Shown piece by piece: positions 25,196 to 37,789 of a DNA stretch of 64,000 nt (the stretch's first letter is position 1; each line of letters opens with the position of its first letter). This DNA is from Trema orientale (Eukaryota > Streptophyta > Magnoliopsida > Rosales > Cannabaceae): positions 2,845,204 through 2,909,203 of the forward strand of contig JXTC01000001.1 in NCBI GenBank assembly GCA_002914845.1. Reading direction: 5' to 3'. The notes under the pieces were generated by a model. It saw only the letters and a program-made list of their open reading frames with translations, ran no database searches and had not been told where the DNA came from. The position numbers were made by a program, and so were the translations under genes.

Positions 25196-26792
25196 TTTCG
25201 TTTTTTTTTTTTTTTTTACTTCTCCTAGTTTCGAAGTTTCAACTCTACACTGAGCTTAGATTTGGACAAAAATGGCGGAAAAGAGGCTAAAGGCACAGTG
25301 GTTGTTTGTAGTGCTAGAGCTGGAGATTGGAGGAGAAGAAAGAATAAAAGGGGCTTGGCCGTAAAATGACGAGAGTGACCTTGGTGGTCTCCAACTTTAT
25401 TGGCTTCTTTTATCTTCGTGTTCTGGGCTTGTTGGTGTTTTGGCCTTTTTATTTATTTATTTTTTTAAATATTGAGAGTGGATTTAAAGGGAGACAAATA
25501 CAGGAGTGTAGTGGTAGCTACTTCTCTTCTGTTTCAAAACAAAGAAATCATTTTTCCTTTTTTTTTAAAAAACAAATTAAGAAAATAAATAGGATATATG
25601 TAACCGTCCTATATGCTAACAATGCTATTTATCAGTGCGAAATTTGAATATTGTAGCGCCCCCACTTTTGTAATTACCAATTTGTATTTATTTTCTTTCG
25701 CGATGCATGTGCACCAGATTTACCGCCACATGCCGGTTGTTTCAAGAGGATCCACCGGTTATTCATCAATTTTTAATTACTAAGTTGCCCTCTCTTTTTT
25801 TGGGTACCCCAGATTACGTGCCTCCTTCTGTGTTAGTAATAATCAAGCAAACGAAAAATCCCAAGGAACTTTAGTTAAATACTAGGCATGTTTATTAATA
25901 GGTGAAAGATAAGCATAACAACAAAAATTTGGGAAATGAAGGAGAATGAATACGAGCCAAAAAAATATACAAAAGTAATGGTGTATAGTGATTTGTAATT
26001 AATTTCAATGGGATGTCATTTTGTGATTCTCTTTCAAAATGTCTTTAATCATATAGTTGCCCACAATAACTTATTTCTTAATTTTGTTATGATTTTAGGC
26101 CTTTATTTCTGTTTATATTTTATGTTTTTTATTTATAAAAATGAAATTTTAAAATCTACCAAGCATTAGATAGTAAAACTCTAAAACAATATAATACATA
26201 CTGCCAATTCTTCAAACTGAATAAGCTGTTTCTGTTTTTATAGACTTATTCTTTCACGTGTTTAGAACTTGTATTCTTACATGTCGATTAACATTCTATT
26301 AGAAAGATAGATCCTTTTTGGTAAGATTTTTCTCTTCAATTTTATTATTATTATTATTATTTTGTTTCACTAATTCTTTCATATATGTGAATGTACATAT
26401 TCATATAAATCTAGATATATTGAGGTTTTAAATTAAGTCTATTTATTACTTATTGATAACAAAATATGTATATAGTGAGTTTTTAATGGGTATTTTTTAT
26501 CTTTGCTCCATCAATGGGTATATTAGACTAAATAGCAAATGACTTATAATAGTTAGTTAGCTCCACCTATATTTATTTTTATTCTAATTCTTGTAAGGAA
26601 ACTAATTTACTTCCATTTTGATACCAACTCAAATAGATAATAGAATTGAAAATCATTCTTTTAAATATAATCGTGGAATCAAAAAGAAGAGTCTATTTTC
26701 ATTTTTGTTTAATCAATGTTATTCTTCTCTTTTTTTTTTCTTTATATATTTTTTAATTTTTAATTTATATTGAAACTTAATGTAATTTAATA
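25196..26792. other. Upstream region of the DUF4057 gene
   Basis: The first ~150 bases left of 25350 are the likely 5' leader (poly-T and CT tracts on the plus strand). The rest is AT-rich non-coding sequence. The block 25650-25880 is GC-richer with no recognisable family. Confidence 0.5.
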
Positions 26793-26964
26793 GGGGATGG
26801 CTACGGTAGGGGCGTCCCTACGTAGGGTCATGCCTTAATTATCATTGGATGGGAATCTGTGGGGAATAACAAGAATCTGTGGAGAATCTATTTATATACA
26901 GATTCTCATCCAACGGTGAATAGACAGGGCCCTACATAGGGGCGCTCCTACTGTAGACGCGCTC
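26793..26964 (-). mobile_element. Mutator-type MITE, family 1, copy 3
   Basis: A 172-bp copy inverted relative to copies 1 and 2: it runs from GGGGATGGCTACGGTAGGGG to CTACTGTAGACGCGCTC. Perfect 9-bp duplication AATTTAATA (26784-26792 and 26965-26973). Confidence 0.92.
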
Positions 26965-26973
26965 AATTTAATA

Positions 26974-28653
26974 AGTATAAAATATCTTTTTGGACTTGGT
27001 TACCGTTTTTTCTTTTAATATTATGATGAACCTATAATTTCTTTATTGTAAATTATATCAGAATGGATCACCCATCATATGATGTGAGTATGTTATTTTT
27101 TTAATTTTAAAATTTTAATTACCTCTCCCAAAAAATTATTAATTAACTATAATATGAAATTAATAATTAAACTTCCTTACGTACTTTATTGATATTTTTT
27201 ATTTAATTTCTTTTACTATGAAATTTTATATATCTATTCAAAATTTAATTACTAAAGTATTTTTGGCGTTAGATTTTGTTAATTTATATATTTTAATGAT
27301 AGTTAGCTTTAATTATGAATTGAATGTTAATTTAGAATTTAGTTATCTAACATGGAATTAAATGCCTTAAAAAATGGAATTAAATGAAAATAGAGAATAT
27401 TACTTTTAAAAAATTGAGAATTGGAATATAGAAATTCAAATTTGACAGGTAACAAATAGGTCACCCACTAGAATAATCTTCTATATTTAGATAATATTAA
27501 ATACAATAAATATTTTTTATATATTTATTTAACTTATTATAACCATACGATATCAAATAGACCATGAAAATCAGCGTAACTATAGATGGATAAATATTGT
27601 GATATCCATTGAAGAAGTACCCATAAATATATATATATATATATTAATTTCTAATCTTTATTAAAACAAGAGGCAAAAACACAAACGATGGACTTTGTTT
27701 CTTTTCTTTTTTTTTTTTTTGATAATTTATTGATGGTATTGTCATGCCAAAAATTGAAAAATTAGTATTATCATGGGTTGTTAGTTATAAACTTTTTTAT
27801 TTAAATGGAAACTAGTAGGATCTACTTCTACATTGCTCTTGAAAAAACCTCGTGATCTCCATGCGCGGCAAAGTCAAAAAGCTTGTTTAAAGGGGGAAAA
27901 AAGTTGGGAACACTATTAGAGACCAAATTGATATGTTGTTGTGGGAGCCTTGGAGACGTTTTAGAAAAATGCATCATTTTCAGGACTCAGCCACCCATGT
28001 GAGCACCCCCCAAGAGTTGCAAAATCTCATATATGTGCTTTCATTCGTGGGGCATATTGCTAAAGTTTCACGTGTGGTTGTCACGGGCAATCTGAAATAT
28101 GCTCATCTCTCATTTTTCATAAAAAGCAATGATTCTGGCTTCTTCCTTTTTATCATATCCCCAAAGTAAGAAATAAATAAAGTAGACATATTTATGGAAG
28201 GTGGAAGGAGGCATAATAGGTAAGGTCGGATCATTCCAGAGGGGCATTTTCGACTTTTGGTCTCCGGTGGAAAGGCATCACTTATTTGTGACGTAATAAT
28301 AAAGTTATCCGTTAGACAATAAATCAATTATTTTGAGATTTTCCAAATTCTGGTTGCGTGCGAAATCACCAAAATAGCCTTGACAGCTTTGGTGAGCCGT
28401 AAAGTGTGCGCTCATGATTAAGGCCATTGGGCACGCATCCAGCACTGTGAACCTGGGCACATGCCCTTGGCAGTTGCCAGTTGGTGTACATTTTGCTCAA
28501 CATCAGGGTCACTTACTTTACCCTTTTCCCCTTTTTTTATTATTAATTTTTTATTTATCAACAACATTGGTTGCTTTTTGCCTTTTGGTCTCATTATCCA
28601 TCTCGAATTCGAAAACATCACATTCACATTTTCCATTCCATTCAATTATTATT
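26974..28653. other. Intergenic sequence without recognisable genes
   Basis: AT-rich to about 27900, then a GC-richer 27920-28510 stretch with several short overlapping frames on both strands, none with family resemblance or a splice-consistent extension. It may be an old repeat or gene relic; I cannot name it. Confidence 0.45.
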
Positions 28654-29031
28654 TGTAATATGTTGTTTACTTAAAACTAATAAGAATGGGAATCGTATTC
28701 ATTAGAATACTATTTATTTGTTTACTTAACCCAGAAAAAGTAATGAGAATGTGTTATATTTACTAAATTATCTTTTTAAATACATGTAGGATTTAAACTA
28801 GATAGATTTTTTGGGATAAAATTGTATTTTATAATTTTAATAATTAAAAAAGAGAAAAGGAGTGTTTACAAGTAATCAGACTCCTTAAGGTGTTGGTGGG
28901 GGAAGTATTCCCATTCTTTTCTCCTAAATTTGTGTGGGCCCCACATATTTCCCCTTTTCCCATATTTTAGTAAACCTTTGTATGGAAATCATTACCCCAC
29001 ATACCATTCCCATTACTCTTTAGTAAACATG
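28654..29031. mobile_element. Probable MITE with nested inverted ends
   Basis: The left end reads ATGTTGTTTACTTAAAACTA then AGAATGGGAATC, and the right end inverts to GGCATGTTTACTAAAGAGTA then ATGGGAATGG. An inner pair (GTTTACTTAACCC and TTTTAGTAAACC) repeats the motif. About 380 bp, no coding. No target duplication found, so boundaries and superfamily (perhaps hAT) are uncertain. Confidence 0.5.
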
Positions 29032-30762
29032 CCATCAATGTTAACAATAGGATGGAACACCCTTTTAACTTGGGAACCTTTTTGTGTTAAGTGCTTAACG
29101 CTTATATTATATAAGAAGCTATATAAATTGTCTTTTATGTTATCAAGCTTTAAAGTTCTCAACATTAAAAGGTTATAACACTGATTCGTTGGCTTTTGGA
29201 AATTGAATTTCCATAAATGCTTTCACTTTTTTATGAATGAGGGAAAGAATTTCTGGGTTTATGAAAGGATTAGTAAATCATAACCATTGGCGATAAATTT
29301 AGTTCTCGAGTTGTAAACCTTGGTCATCCATAAAATATGCCAAACAACCCATTGCGTATCAAAGCAAAAATAATGGTAATAAGAGGATTGTTAAGACTTT
29401 TTTTTATTTTTTCATTTTCTTGTCTCATTGTTAAATATGAACTCTACTATGCTTCGTTATATTATTAAAAATGTTTTAAAGGGGTCTATACATCAAGTAT
29501 GCTATTATCTGTGTATTAAGCTTAAATTCTAATTTTGACTTTTTCCAGTATTTGAAGACAAAATTAAAAAAATTATCCTATGTTCATAAAATAGTTTATG
29601 AAAGTATCTACCGAAAATTCTAAAGTGAAGTTTTTGAGTGTTTGGTATTAGTAACGAGTTTTCAATGTTTAGACAGCTGTTGGAACTATATCTATATATA
29701 TATTGTTTTTTTTTTTTGTTAAAAAATATTATTTATTTTGGATAAGAAAAAATTGTTTAAGGGGTACCTTCAATTTTTTTTTTTTTTTTCATTCTTTTCA
29801 AAACAAAGGGTACGTCTTTTATCACCTAATATATAACAGAGGGATTTTTCCTAACAACAACGCAATATTTTTTTAAGTGTGTTCCCCTGCTGCCGCCCAT
29901 TGTTAATGTACAACACCATCCTTTTTCACTATACAAAAAAATAATCAAAAAAAAAAAGTTGGTAAAATTAGTGTACTGTACCTTCAATTCAACTGATTTG
30001 ATACCTTTCTTAATGAAAGTACCTGATCCACATCTCGTAATTAAAATGCTACGTACTATAACAATCAATTGAATTCATCAAGCAATGTACTTGATTATCT
30101 TTCCAATTACTTCGAATGCAACTGATATTTAAATTATTTTAAAAAAAAACTCATAATTAAAATGCTACTTCGACCAGTATATATTTTTCTCTAATCGGCT
30201 TCTTAACCGGCCCCACGTATTGGACGACCTATTGCTAGATTCTCATAATAACATGCCGGGTTATGCATTTAAAAAAAAAAAGATTTAATTTGAGAAGAAA
30301 TATGGACCCCAGAAAAGGTTTTACAAAAAATTATGTATCATTAATTATATATCTGCACATCCTGCTATGGAAGCTTTGGACAGTATCCAACATAAAAAGG
30401 GTAGAGAAGACCTTAAAGAAGCTACAAACGTCGGCCTCTACTAGGTTTGTATGGTCCTGATCCATATCAACATCCTTAATTAAATAATACTAATGTTTCA
30501 ACTGTAACTACCATCATTATCATTAGTTAGTAAGTAACATTTATTATATTGATGTTGAGTAGCACAGCTGTCTTTCATTCGAATATTACATGTACATATA
30601 AGAGTACTGCTAATCCAAGTTCCAATATTGTATTAAAAAACCTTCATGACAAACCAACCAAGATATGAAACTTAGCCAGCTATATATTAAAATCGTTGTT
30701 AGAACTAACTAAAAATCACTCTTTGAAAAAACTACACAAACATGAATTAGAATATATATATA
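29032..30762. other. AT-rich intergenic sequence
   Basis: I see no gene or RNA. It contains poly-T stretches (near 29706, 29775) and scattered random short frames. Confidence 0.55.
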
Positions 30763-31000
30763 GGGCACTAATCCAGTAGGTATTTTTTTTGTTACCTATA
30801 CATAGATATCATTTTGGCCAATAAAAATTTATCATGTATAATTTTTTATAGTAAAAAATAAGATAGAGAAATAATATTAATGATGCATGTCTTTTCATAC
30901 ATCTCACTATCGCTGTTAGATTACCATTGAATGATTGATCCAATAGCTAAAAAAAAAATACCTAAGCATAGGTAAAAAAATACCTATTGAATTGACAACC
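30763..31000. mobile_element. MITE, family with TACCTAT-rich inverted ends (copy 2)
   Basis: A 238-bp relative of 7197-7434, from GGGCACTAATCCAGTAGG to CCTATTGAATTGACAACC. Both flanks are ATATATATA, which could be a 9-bp target duplication or just insertion into a microsatellite. Confidence 0.65.
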
Positions 31001-32690
31001 ATATATATATATACATCTTCAATATATACATAAAAATGAAGAATAAAAGTGTTGTTCGTTTCGATATTGTTTTACCTAAGGGACTAATCTATAAGCGAAA
31101 TATATAATAACTTTGATAACTTGGACAACTTGAATTGAACAGATCACTGGATTATGATTTCTACATGAGTGCTATATATTACAGGGGATGTAAACGGTTG
31201 TAATTTTTTTGCTTTTGAGATATTCTAATATTACTCTCCATTTTTTACTCTTTAAAAAAAAATACTACTCTCCATTAGGCCTAAACATGTGGTGTGGTGT
31301 CAAATTGGAGAAGCGCGCGCGTAATTGAAAGGGTTTGAGTTTAAAGCTTGTAAATTGGATATATACGATTGTTATTGCTCTAATTATTAGTTTTTAAACT
31401 AAATACGTGGAATAATAGTTAATATTGGTTATTAGTTATATTCTAATAGGTATTAGTAACCCTTCCAACAATAAGATTTATTGTTTTTCTATTTAGTACT
31501 TGCTCAATTTAATCAAACTTCTAAAAGTAATAAACTATAATTTTTGTTAACTTGTTAATAAAAGAAGGAAATAAACCTAATATATATGTGTACCGAACTT
31601 TTTTTTGGTGCTATACGATACCATTACTGCGTCTAATTAACTACGGACGTTTACTTGAAATTTAGTACAAGTAATTAAGAATCCGAGTTGGAACAATCAA
31701 CTAACTGCTCTAATTTATAATTTCTTGAACAGTACTTATTTCATAATTAAGGCTTGCTTTCTTTAAGGCTAGTCGTAGCTATAGTGATAAACCTTAATTT
31801 GTCAATACATCCACTCTCAACTACATATTTGACAATTGAGGCCAACCAGAAGAACACATGCAGATTAAATAATTAAATTTCAAAAATTCATTAATGTCAG
31901 ATACGAAAATTACTAGACAAGTTCTTAACCATGGACGAAAGGTTTTTCTAAGCCGAACGATGTTAAATATTGTGTCTTACTGTTGATTCTTATTCTCGCT
32001 CCAATCTCAAACTTAGATTTAATATTATTTTTAGATTTTAAAGTTAACGATAAATTGATATCAACCTCCCAATTTATATCACATAGACTATTTAAATTTT
32101 TGGTGAAATAATTAATATACCCGAGATTTCGAGCAAACAAATAGTCGTTATCATTCTATGTTGCGTCATGATCCATAAAGTTAGTGAAAGAAAAGGAGAA
32201 ACCAACACCTAATAATTTTAATCCTTTAGATATATTATTCAAATGATGACTGGTGAGAAAAGTAATTCCACACGATCGGTGAAAATAGTTTGTTAACCAA
32301 AACATCAATTTCAATCAGCATATAATGACTAATTTTGATAGAGTAAGAAGGATTTTGACTTTATACATATATGAATATTATATATTTATCCTGGGAAAAA
32401 AGATAGGTGTGACGGCAGGGTAGAGAAGTTGACATATGAAGTTCTACCTCTCTCTTTCTTTATGTGATATTATGGACCATGTATTCCAAAATCATATATA
32501 TTCGCCATCTTTAAACGTTAACAAAAATTGAAATCCAAATAATTCTGTTATTCTAGAGTTGGAGGCAGACTCAAAAGGAAATTAAAAAAAATAATAAAAG
32601 AGCAAAAAATCTAGAGTTGGAGCTAATTATTTTGTGTTGCAAACTGCTCGAAAACAATTCTTTGATAATGAAAAATAGAATGAAAGGCAA
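31001..32690. other. AT-rich intergenic sequence
   Basis: I see no gene, RNA or repeat boundary. A short GCGCGCGC run near 31315 is the only compositional oddity. Confidence 0.5.
32671..32675 (-). terminator. Pol III terminator of tRNA-Lys
   Basis: A T5 run on the minus strand lies 15-19 bases past the tRNA 3' end, the usual RNA polymerase III stop. Confidence 0.6.
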
Positions 32691-32763
32691 CGCCCACCGT
32701 GGGGCTCGAACCCACGACCACAAGGTTAAGAGCCTTGCGCTCTACCGACTGAGCTAGACGGGC
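32691..32763 (-). tRNA. tRNA-Lys (anticodon CTT)
   Basis: A 73-base cloverleaf without intron or encoded CCA. The acceptor stem GCCCGTC pairs with GGTGGGC with discriminator G. The D arm is GCTC...GAGC, the anticodon stem CAAGG/CCTTG encloses loop CTCTTAA with anticodon CTT at 34-36, and the T arm is GTGGG-TTCGAGC-CCCAC. The internal promoter boxes A (TAGCTCAGTCGG) and B (GGTTCGAGCCC) are intact, so it looks functional. It is the only RNA gene I recognise in the window and stands alone in the gap between the DUF4057 and methyltransferase genes. Confidence 0.97.
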
Positions 32764-35457
32764 TTTTTGGACACGTTGGTTCTCATTAAATATTGATCTC
32801 TTATGTCTAAGTCCTCTTTGCAACTTTGAGTACCTCTTCGTCTGTATTTCAGATGGAGGTATCTGATTGAAAATTTGCTGGGTACTAACCTGCCAATCTC
32901 ATCCCAAAGCTTTTAAAAGCTCCAATATCCTTTATTACTTTTGGAGTATGAAATTTTTCATTTATTTTTTTATAACCTCAACTCAATCTGAATTCATGCA
33001 TATATATAAAACTTGTTGCATTTATGTTATTATACTTTTACTTGCTCGAATACTTGTCATATTTCCTCTATCTCTCGTACTTTAGCATAACAGAAATGTT
33101 AAGATTTGATACGATTGTGTTTTCCAAGTCTCTCTTTTAACATTCATCGGTGTGAAAATTAAATCCATTTGGAGTTAATAGCTAAGAAATGATAATTATA
33201 GCTATTAATTGGTTAGACTTAGTGGTTTAGAAATGTCACTAATAGCATTTAGTCATGCTCGTTCTTAGTATTTCTCAGACAAAAAAAAAAAAAAATCATA
33301 AAGTAGCCTAATATTATCCGAGTGTGCCAAACTAATTGATAAAATGTTTTCTTGATGCTCATACGTCCTAGCATCACGGAATTCTCCATATCTGAATGAT
33401 TGAGAAAAAAGAGAGCCAAACAATTTCCACCCCCATAACCTTTTTGTAGCAAGGAAGATGACCATTTATCAGTCAAAGTGACGCCTCACAATTTTGGACA
33501 TTGCTTAGTAAGTTCAATAACAAAACTAAGGTTTTTTTCTTTCCTTTTTTTTTTTTTTTTTTCTAATTTCAATACCATTAAAGCTGTTTTTTTTTTTTTT
33601 TTCAAATTTCAATACTAAGCACAAATTAATGGATTAGCAAGTATAGGATCTTGCCTCTTTTTTTTTTTTTTTTTTTTTGGATAAATGGAATTTTCAATTG
33701 GATGATGAAGGGAAATGGGCATGAGTCGTAGTAGTGCTTTAGTGTAAAATGACTTTCGATATGAATAATACTAGGAATACCAAAATATTAAACAAAAAAC
33801 TTACTTCAATAATATGACATTAATAATGTGAGATTATTTTCAACTATATAATTTTGAATAGAATGTGTTATATGGTGTGATCCCATTTAGAGATAAAGTG
33901 TGGATGCCACATATTGGTATTAATTTTTTTGTGTACCATTGCTCTTTTATAGAATGACCTTTTATGAGCGACACAATATGAGTAATAAGTAGTCACTATA
34001 TTAGTAATATTGGTTGGTTCAAGAAAAGTTATAAAATTTATAGCCATAAATGTAACAACTAATCATTACTAATACCATGATACTTCTAAGAATGTTCTTT
34101 TGAAAAGGGTTTTTTTTACATAAATGCATGCTTAGAATGCAAAAAATTAAAGACAAATTTAAATCCAATACTTGTTTTTGTGCCTTATATTTCACAAATA
34201 CTCGTTTTTTATTTTATTTCGAAAATGCTCATTTTTAGTTATATATATTTCATGTATAAAATATGTGTGATATACATGTATAATGTAAATTCATACCTAA
34301 GGTATACATTGTGAAAAGTACATTGATTAAATGTATATTTTGTATAAAATACTTGTCGTATATATTTCTTTAAAAGCGAGTACTGGTGAAATAAAAATAA
34401 AATGGGTATTTATAAAAATATGCCTAAGAAAATGGATATTCATGTACACTTTTTCCAAAAATAAAAATTTACGGATGTGCTAATTTATTATAAAAAATCT
34501 TGAACTAGTTACCTGAAATAACTTGATTGGTTATCTTGATTACTTTTTTAAGTGGTACAAAGTAGCATTTTTCTAGATATAGTGATAAAATTAGTACTTT
34601 TAAAAGGAAAGGCAGTGTTTTTTCATTTTTTTATTTTGGAAATCAAAGTATGTGTCCTTTTTTAACACTTCATTTTAATAAATATACATTTTTCTGTTTT
34701 TTATAATTAAATGGCAAAATATGTATATTTTTAGACTTGGTATATCTAATTATGTATCAGTTTTAGTTTATGTACTGAGATATTAATCTTTATATTTAGT
34801 AAATCATATTTTACTTAGTATATACACTGATATATAGGTCATTTTGATACATCATTTGTAAAATGAATATTTAAGTAAAATAGGCCAAAAAATGGGTCAT
34901 TTTGCTATAAGACCCTTTTTATTTTAAATTTTACCACATAAATTCAAAATCTACTTAATTTTTTTTTTTCAAAAAGAGTATTGATAAGAAATGACAGTTT
35001 TTACATCATTTTAAGAAATAGCCATTTTTCACCTATTTATTAAAATGTTCTTTTTTTAAGTTTGTTTTTTGCTAAATAACCCTCTTCTTTTAAGTATCAA
35101 TGTCTCAAATTTATCTATAATATTATCCATTTCGTGGATCGATATATCAATTTATATTAAGTACGTTAACATATAAGTGTTTTTGATAAATTTATATATT
35201 CACATGTGTATTTAAACATATATCTAGACTTCTTTTTTATATATTCAAAAAAGGGGATATTTATTAAACAGGATAACCAAATTTGGCTATTTAGGTAAGA
35301 AGTTCTTTGAAAAATAGTTTTTGAATAGTCATTTCGGCCCAAATTACTCCTAATCAGGTCCAGTTCCCATGAATGAATGGCTGAGAGAGCGCTAAGTTTT
35401 ACTGGGCCAATTTTCGAAGTTCTGGACCTTCTGGTACTTTACAAAAGTCAATAAGAT
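32764..35457. other. AT-rich gap with poly-T tracts and possible old inverted-repeat elements
   Basis: It contains poly-T runs at about 33549, 33587 and 33661, the first two each followed by an AATTTCAATAC phrase. Weak inverted wording at 34105-34455 and 34985-35340 (for example TTTCACnnnTACTCG in opposite senses) suggests decayed Mutator-like elements, but I cannot place ends or duplications. No gene seen. Confidence 0.4.
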
Positions 35458-35579
35458 ATATAATAAGGAAAAGGACATTCAGCACTACCTTTTGATAAAT
35501 AATACCAGAAATACGGTGCAGAGAAAAATATTAATTTTTTTACGATCTATAACTGAAAAACGTACACGATCTATATCTG

Positions 35580-35930
35580 AAAAATACCACTTCTCATTTC
35601 ATTTCCCCTCTCTTCCTCTCATTTGTCACTCAGATCTGAGGAGCTCGGCACCAATCGAGTGAGAGAGAGATTATTGTGATTTCATCTAATCTTTTTTCTA
35701 TTTTTTATTCTTTTTGAGAGTGACGATGGCTGCTATGGTTGTTGCTTCAAGCTCTGGTTCAGAAATCTGGGTCTCTTTTGGTTGGAACAAGGAGAGTAAA
35801 GACAACTAGAATGTGGATCTGCCCCACCAAGCGAAGCGAAGCAAGTTTCCAGGAGTTTGCATCATCTGAGGCCGGATCTACGATTCTAAGAATGGCAAGA
35901 CTTTCACTTGGTTATGATTTGTATTAATCT
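35580..35930 (+). other. Gene-like segment inside the Mutator-like element (possible captured fragment)
   Basis: A CT-rich leader is followed by ATG at 35726 opening a 27-codon frame (MAAMVVASSSGSEIWVSFGW...). An overlapping frame continues to about 35927 (TRRVKTTRMWICPTKRSEAS). Base composition is clearly more gene-like than the rest of the element. It resembles a leader plus a broken, transit-peptide-like first exon taken from a host gene, as in Pack-MULEs. I do not recognise the donor gene; a chance GC-rich patch is the alternative. Confidence 0.45.
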
Positions 35931-36544
35931 ATCTATTTGCTGCTTTTTTTTTTCCTCCCCATATATCCATTATTGAATATGTTTCCTTTAACTGAAAAAA
36001 TGTCGTACAAATTAATAGGAAGTGAAATCACTAATATGTCAAATTTTTTTTATTGTCATTATTTTGATTAATCCATTCAGTGCCATGGAAAAAAAAAAAA
36101 AAGAGAAAACTATGGTTTTTGTAGATTCGTGCAAGAATCAGAAGGGAAGCTTTGTACTCTTCATGTTTGTCACAGATATCTCTTGAACAAGTTATATTTT
36201 TAGGAGGATTTCTACTATACAACCCATGTTATGGTATCTAGACTTCCAATTATGACATATTACATCGCGTTGAAGAATCAAGTAATGATTGAGCAAAATT
36301 TGAGATAGGTCTTTGGCTGAAAGTTTATGGATATCAACTTTGTGGTACATGGATAGAATCAAGTGGTTTGGATTTAGTGTTACTATCTATATTTTGTTCT
36401 TGTTATATCAAGGTTCCTTAACAGAGGATATATATTCTGAGCTTCTCAACGATTGCTAATTGGTTTTGTAGATAATTAGCTACAATGTATTTAACTTAGT
36501 TGGCAAGGGTTTGACCATATAAAAGTAATTTGCTATGTTTTTGC

Positions 36545-37375
36545 GGTTTTCTGTGATTTACTTACATAGAGAGTATTCTACTAAAAGGTAACCATACGGA
36601 TTCTAAGAAACCTTTGTAGTTTATTATGATTTTTTTACATACAAGGCATTCTGCTAAAAGAAAATTAAACTAGTTTTCTTGAAACTTTTATGATTTCCTG
36701 TGATTTACTTATGTACAGAGCATTCTGCTAAAAGGAAATCAAACTGGTTTCTAAGAAACCTTTGTGATTTCCTGTGATTTACTTATGTATATGACACTCC
36801 GCTAAAAGGAAACTAAACTTATTTCTAAGAAACCTTTGTGGTTTCTTGTGATTTACTTACATACAGGATATTCTGCTAATTAGAAACCAAACTAGTTTCT
36901 AGGAAACCTTTGTGGTTTCCTGTGATTTACTTATATACAGGACATTCTGTTGGAAGGAAACCAATTCGGTTTCCAAGAAACTTCTGTGATTTGGCATTCT
37001 ACTAAAAAGAAACCAAACTGGTTTCCAGGAATAATTTGTGATTTATTCTAATTTACTTACGTACACGGTATTCTGCTAAAAAGAAACCTTTATGGTTTCT
37101 TGTGATTTATTTACGTACAGTGCATTCTACTGAAAGGAAACTGAACTAGTTTCCAAGAAACCTTTATGGTTTCCTATGATTTAATTACGTACAGGGCATT
37201 CCGCTAAAAGGAAACCGAACTGGTTTCTAGGAAACCTTTATGGTTTCCGGTGATTTATTTACTTATAGGGCATTCTGCTAAAAGGAAACCAAACTGGTTT
37301 TCAGGAAACCTTTGTGGTTTCTTTCGACTTACTTACTCATAGGGTATTCCGTTAAAAAGAAACCAAACTGGTTTT
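36545..37375. repeat. Minisatellite, about 12 units of 70-odd bp
   Basis: Degenerate tandem units follow TGATTTACTTACGTACAGGG, CATTCTGCTAAAAGGAAACC, AAACTGGTTTCTAGGAAACC, TTTGTGGTTTCC. Each unit contains the inverted pair GGAAACC/GGTTTC, so single strands could form serial hairpins. One unit is shortened. The same unit recurs in the array at 45908-46412. Confidence 0.9.
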
Positions 37376-37789
37376 TAATATTAAAAGAATATTTTTTGAA
37401 AAAGATAGTAAAAATTACGAAAATACCACCGCATTTTTTTAGCTGAAGTATTTAGAAAAATATCAACAAAGATCGTACGGAATTTTAATTAATTTTTGGA
37501 GGTCGTATTTTTGATATTATTTTTAAAAAAATAGGTATAAGTGTCTAAAATCTTATATAATATATATATATTTTTTTAAAAACCACTTTTTTGTGACAAC
37601 TTTAGGTGAGCAGTACCTCGTTTTAATTTTTAAATCCTTTTTCAGCAATAAATAAATAAATAAAATTATGTACGTCATAAATATCTTCCCGGTAGACATT
37701 GGAAGGCATCCTCAAGAGTCGAGGGGACGCAGCAGAGTCAGGACCTCAAGTCCTCTGGATCGATAGAGCAAGCAAGCGAGCGACAGAGT

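Larger units (their letters stand above)
35467..37554. mobile_element. Mutator-like element with internal minisatellite and gene-like insert
   Basis: A 2.09-kb element. The left end GGAAAAGGACATTCAGCACT and the inverted right end AAGATTTTAGACACTTATAC begin imperfect inverted repeats that continue inward (both reach a TAATA[CT]CA[GA]AAATACG block). Flanks ATATAATAA (35458-35466) and ATATAATAT (37555-37563) match at 8 of 9 bases, as for an older Mutator insertion. Inside are a gene-like segment (35580-35930), about 600 bp of AT-rich spacer and a 12-unit minisatellite. No transposase. A shorter relative with a perfect 9-bp duplication lies at 45314-46575. Confidence 0.75.

Noticed and set aside
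29826-30068. 80-residue minus-strand frame
   Set aside because: Hydrophobic stretch from T-rich DNA; no start context, homologue-like motif or neighbouring exon.
32623-32823. 66-residue minus-strand frame containing [20 protein letters not shown]
   Set aside because: This is the familiar spurious translation of a tRNA gene; the DNA is tRNA-Lys(CTT).
34105-35340. Two possible further Mutator-like elements
   Set aside because: Inverted wording is weak and no target duplications could be placed, so they were not called as separate elements.
36545-37375. Regularly spaced repeats resembling a CRISPR array
   Set aside because: Units are continuous and degenerate with no unique spacers of constant length, no cas genes exist nearby, and the context is plant nuclear DNA. 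It is a minisatellite inside a transposon.
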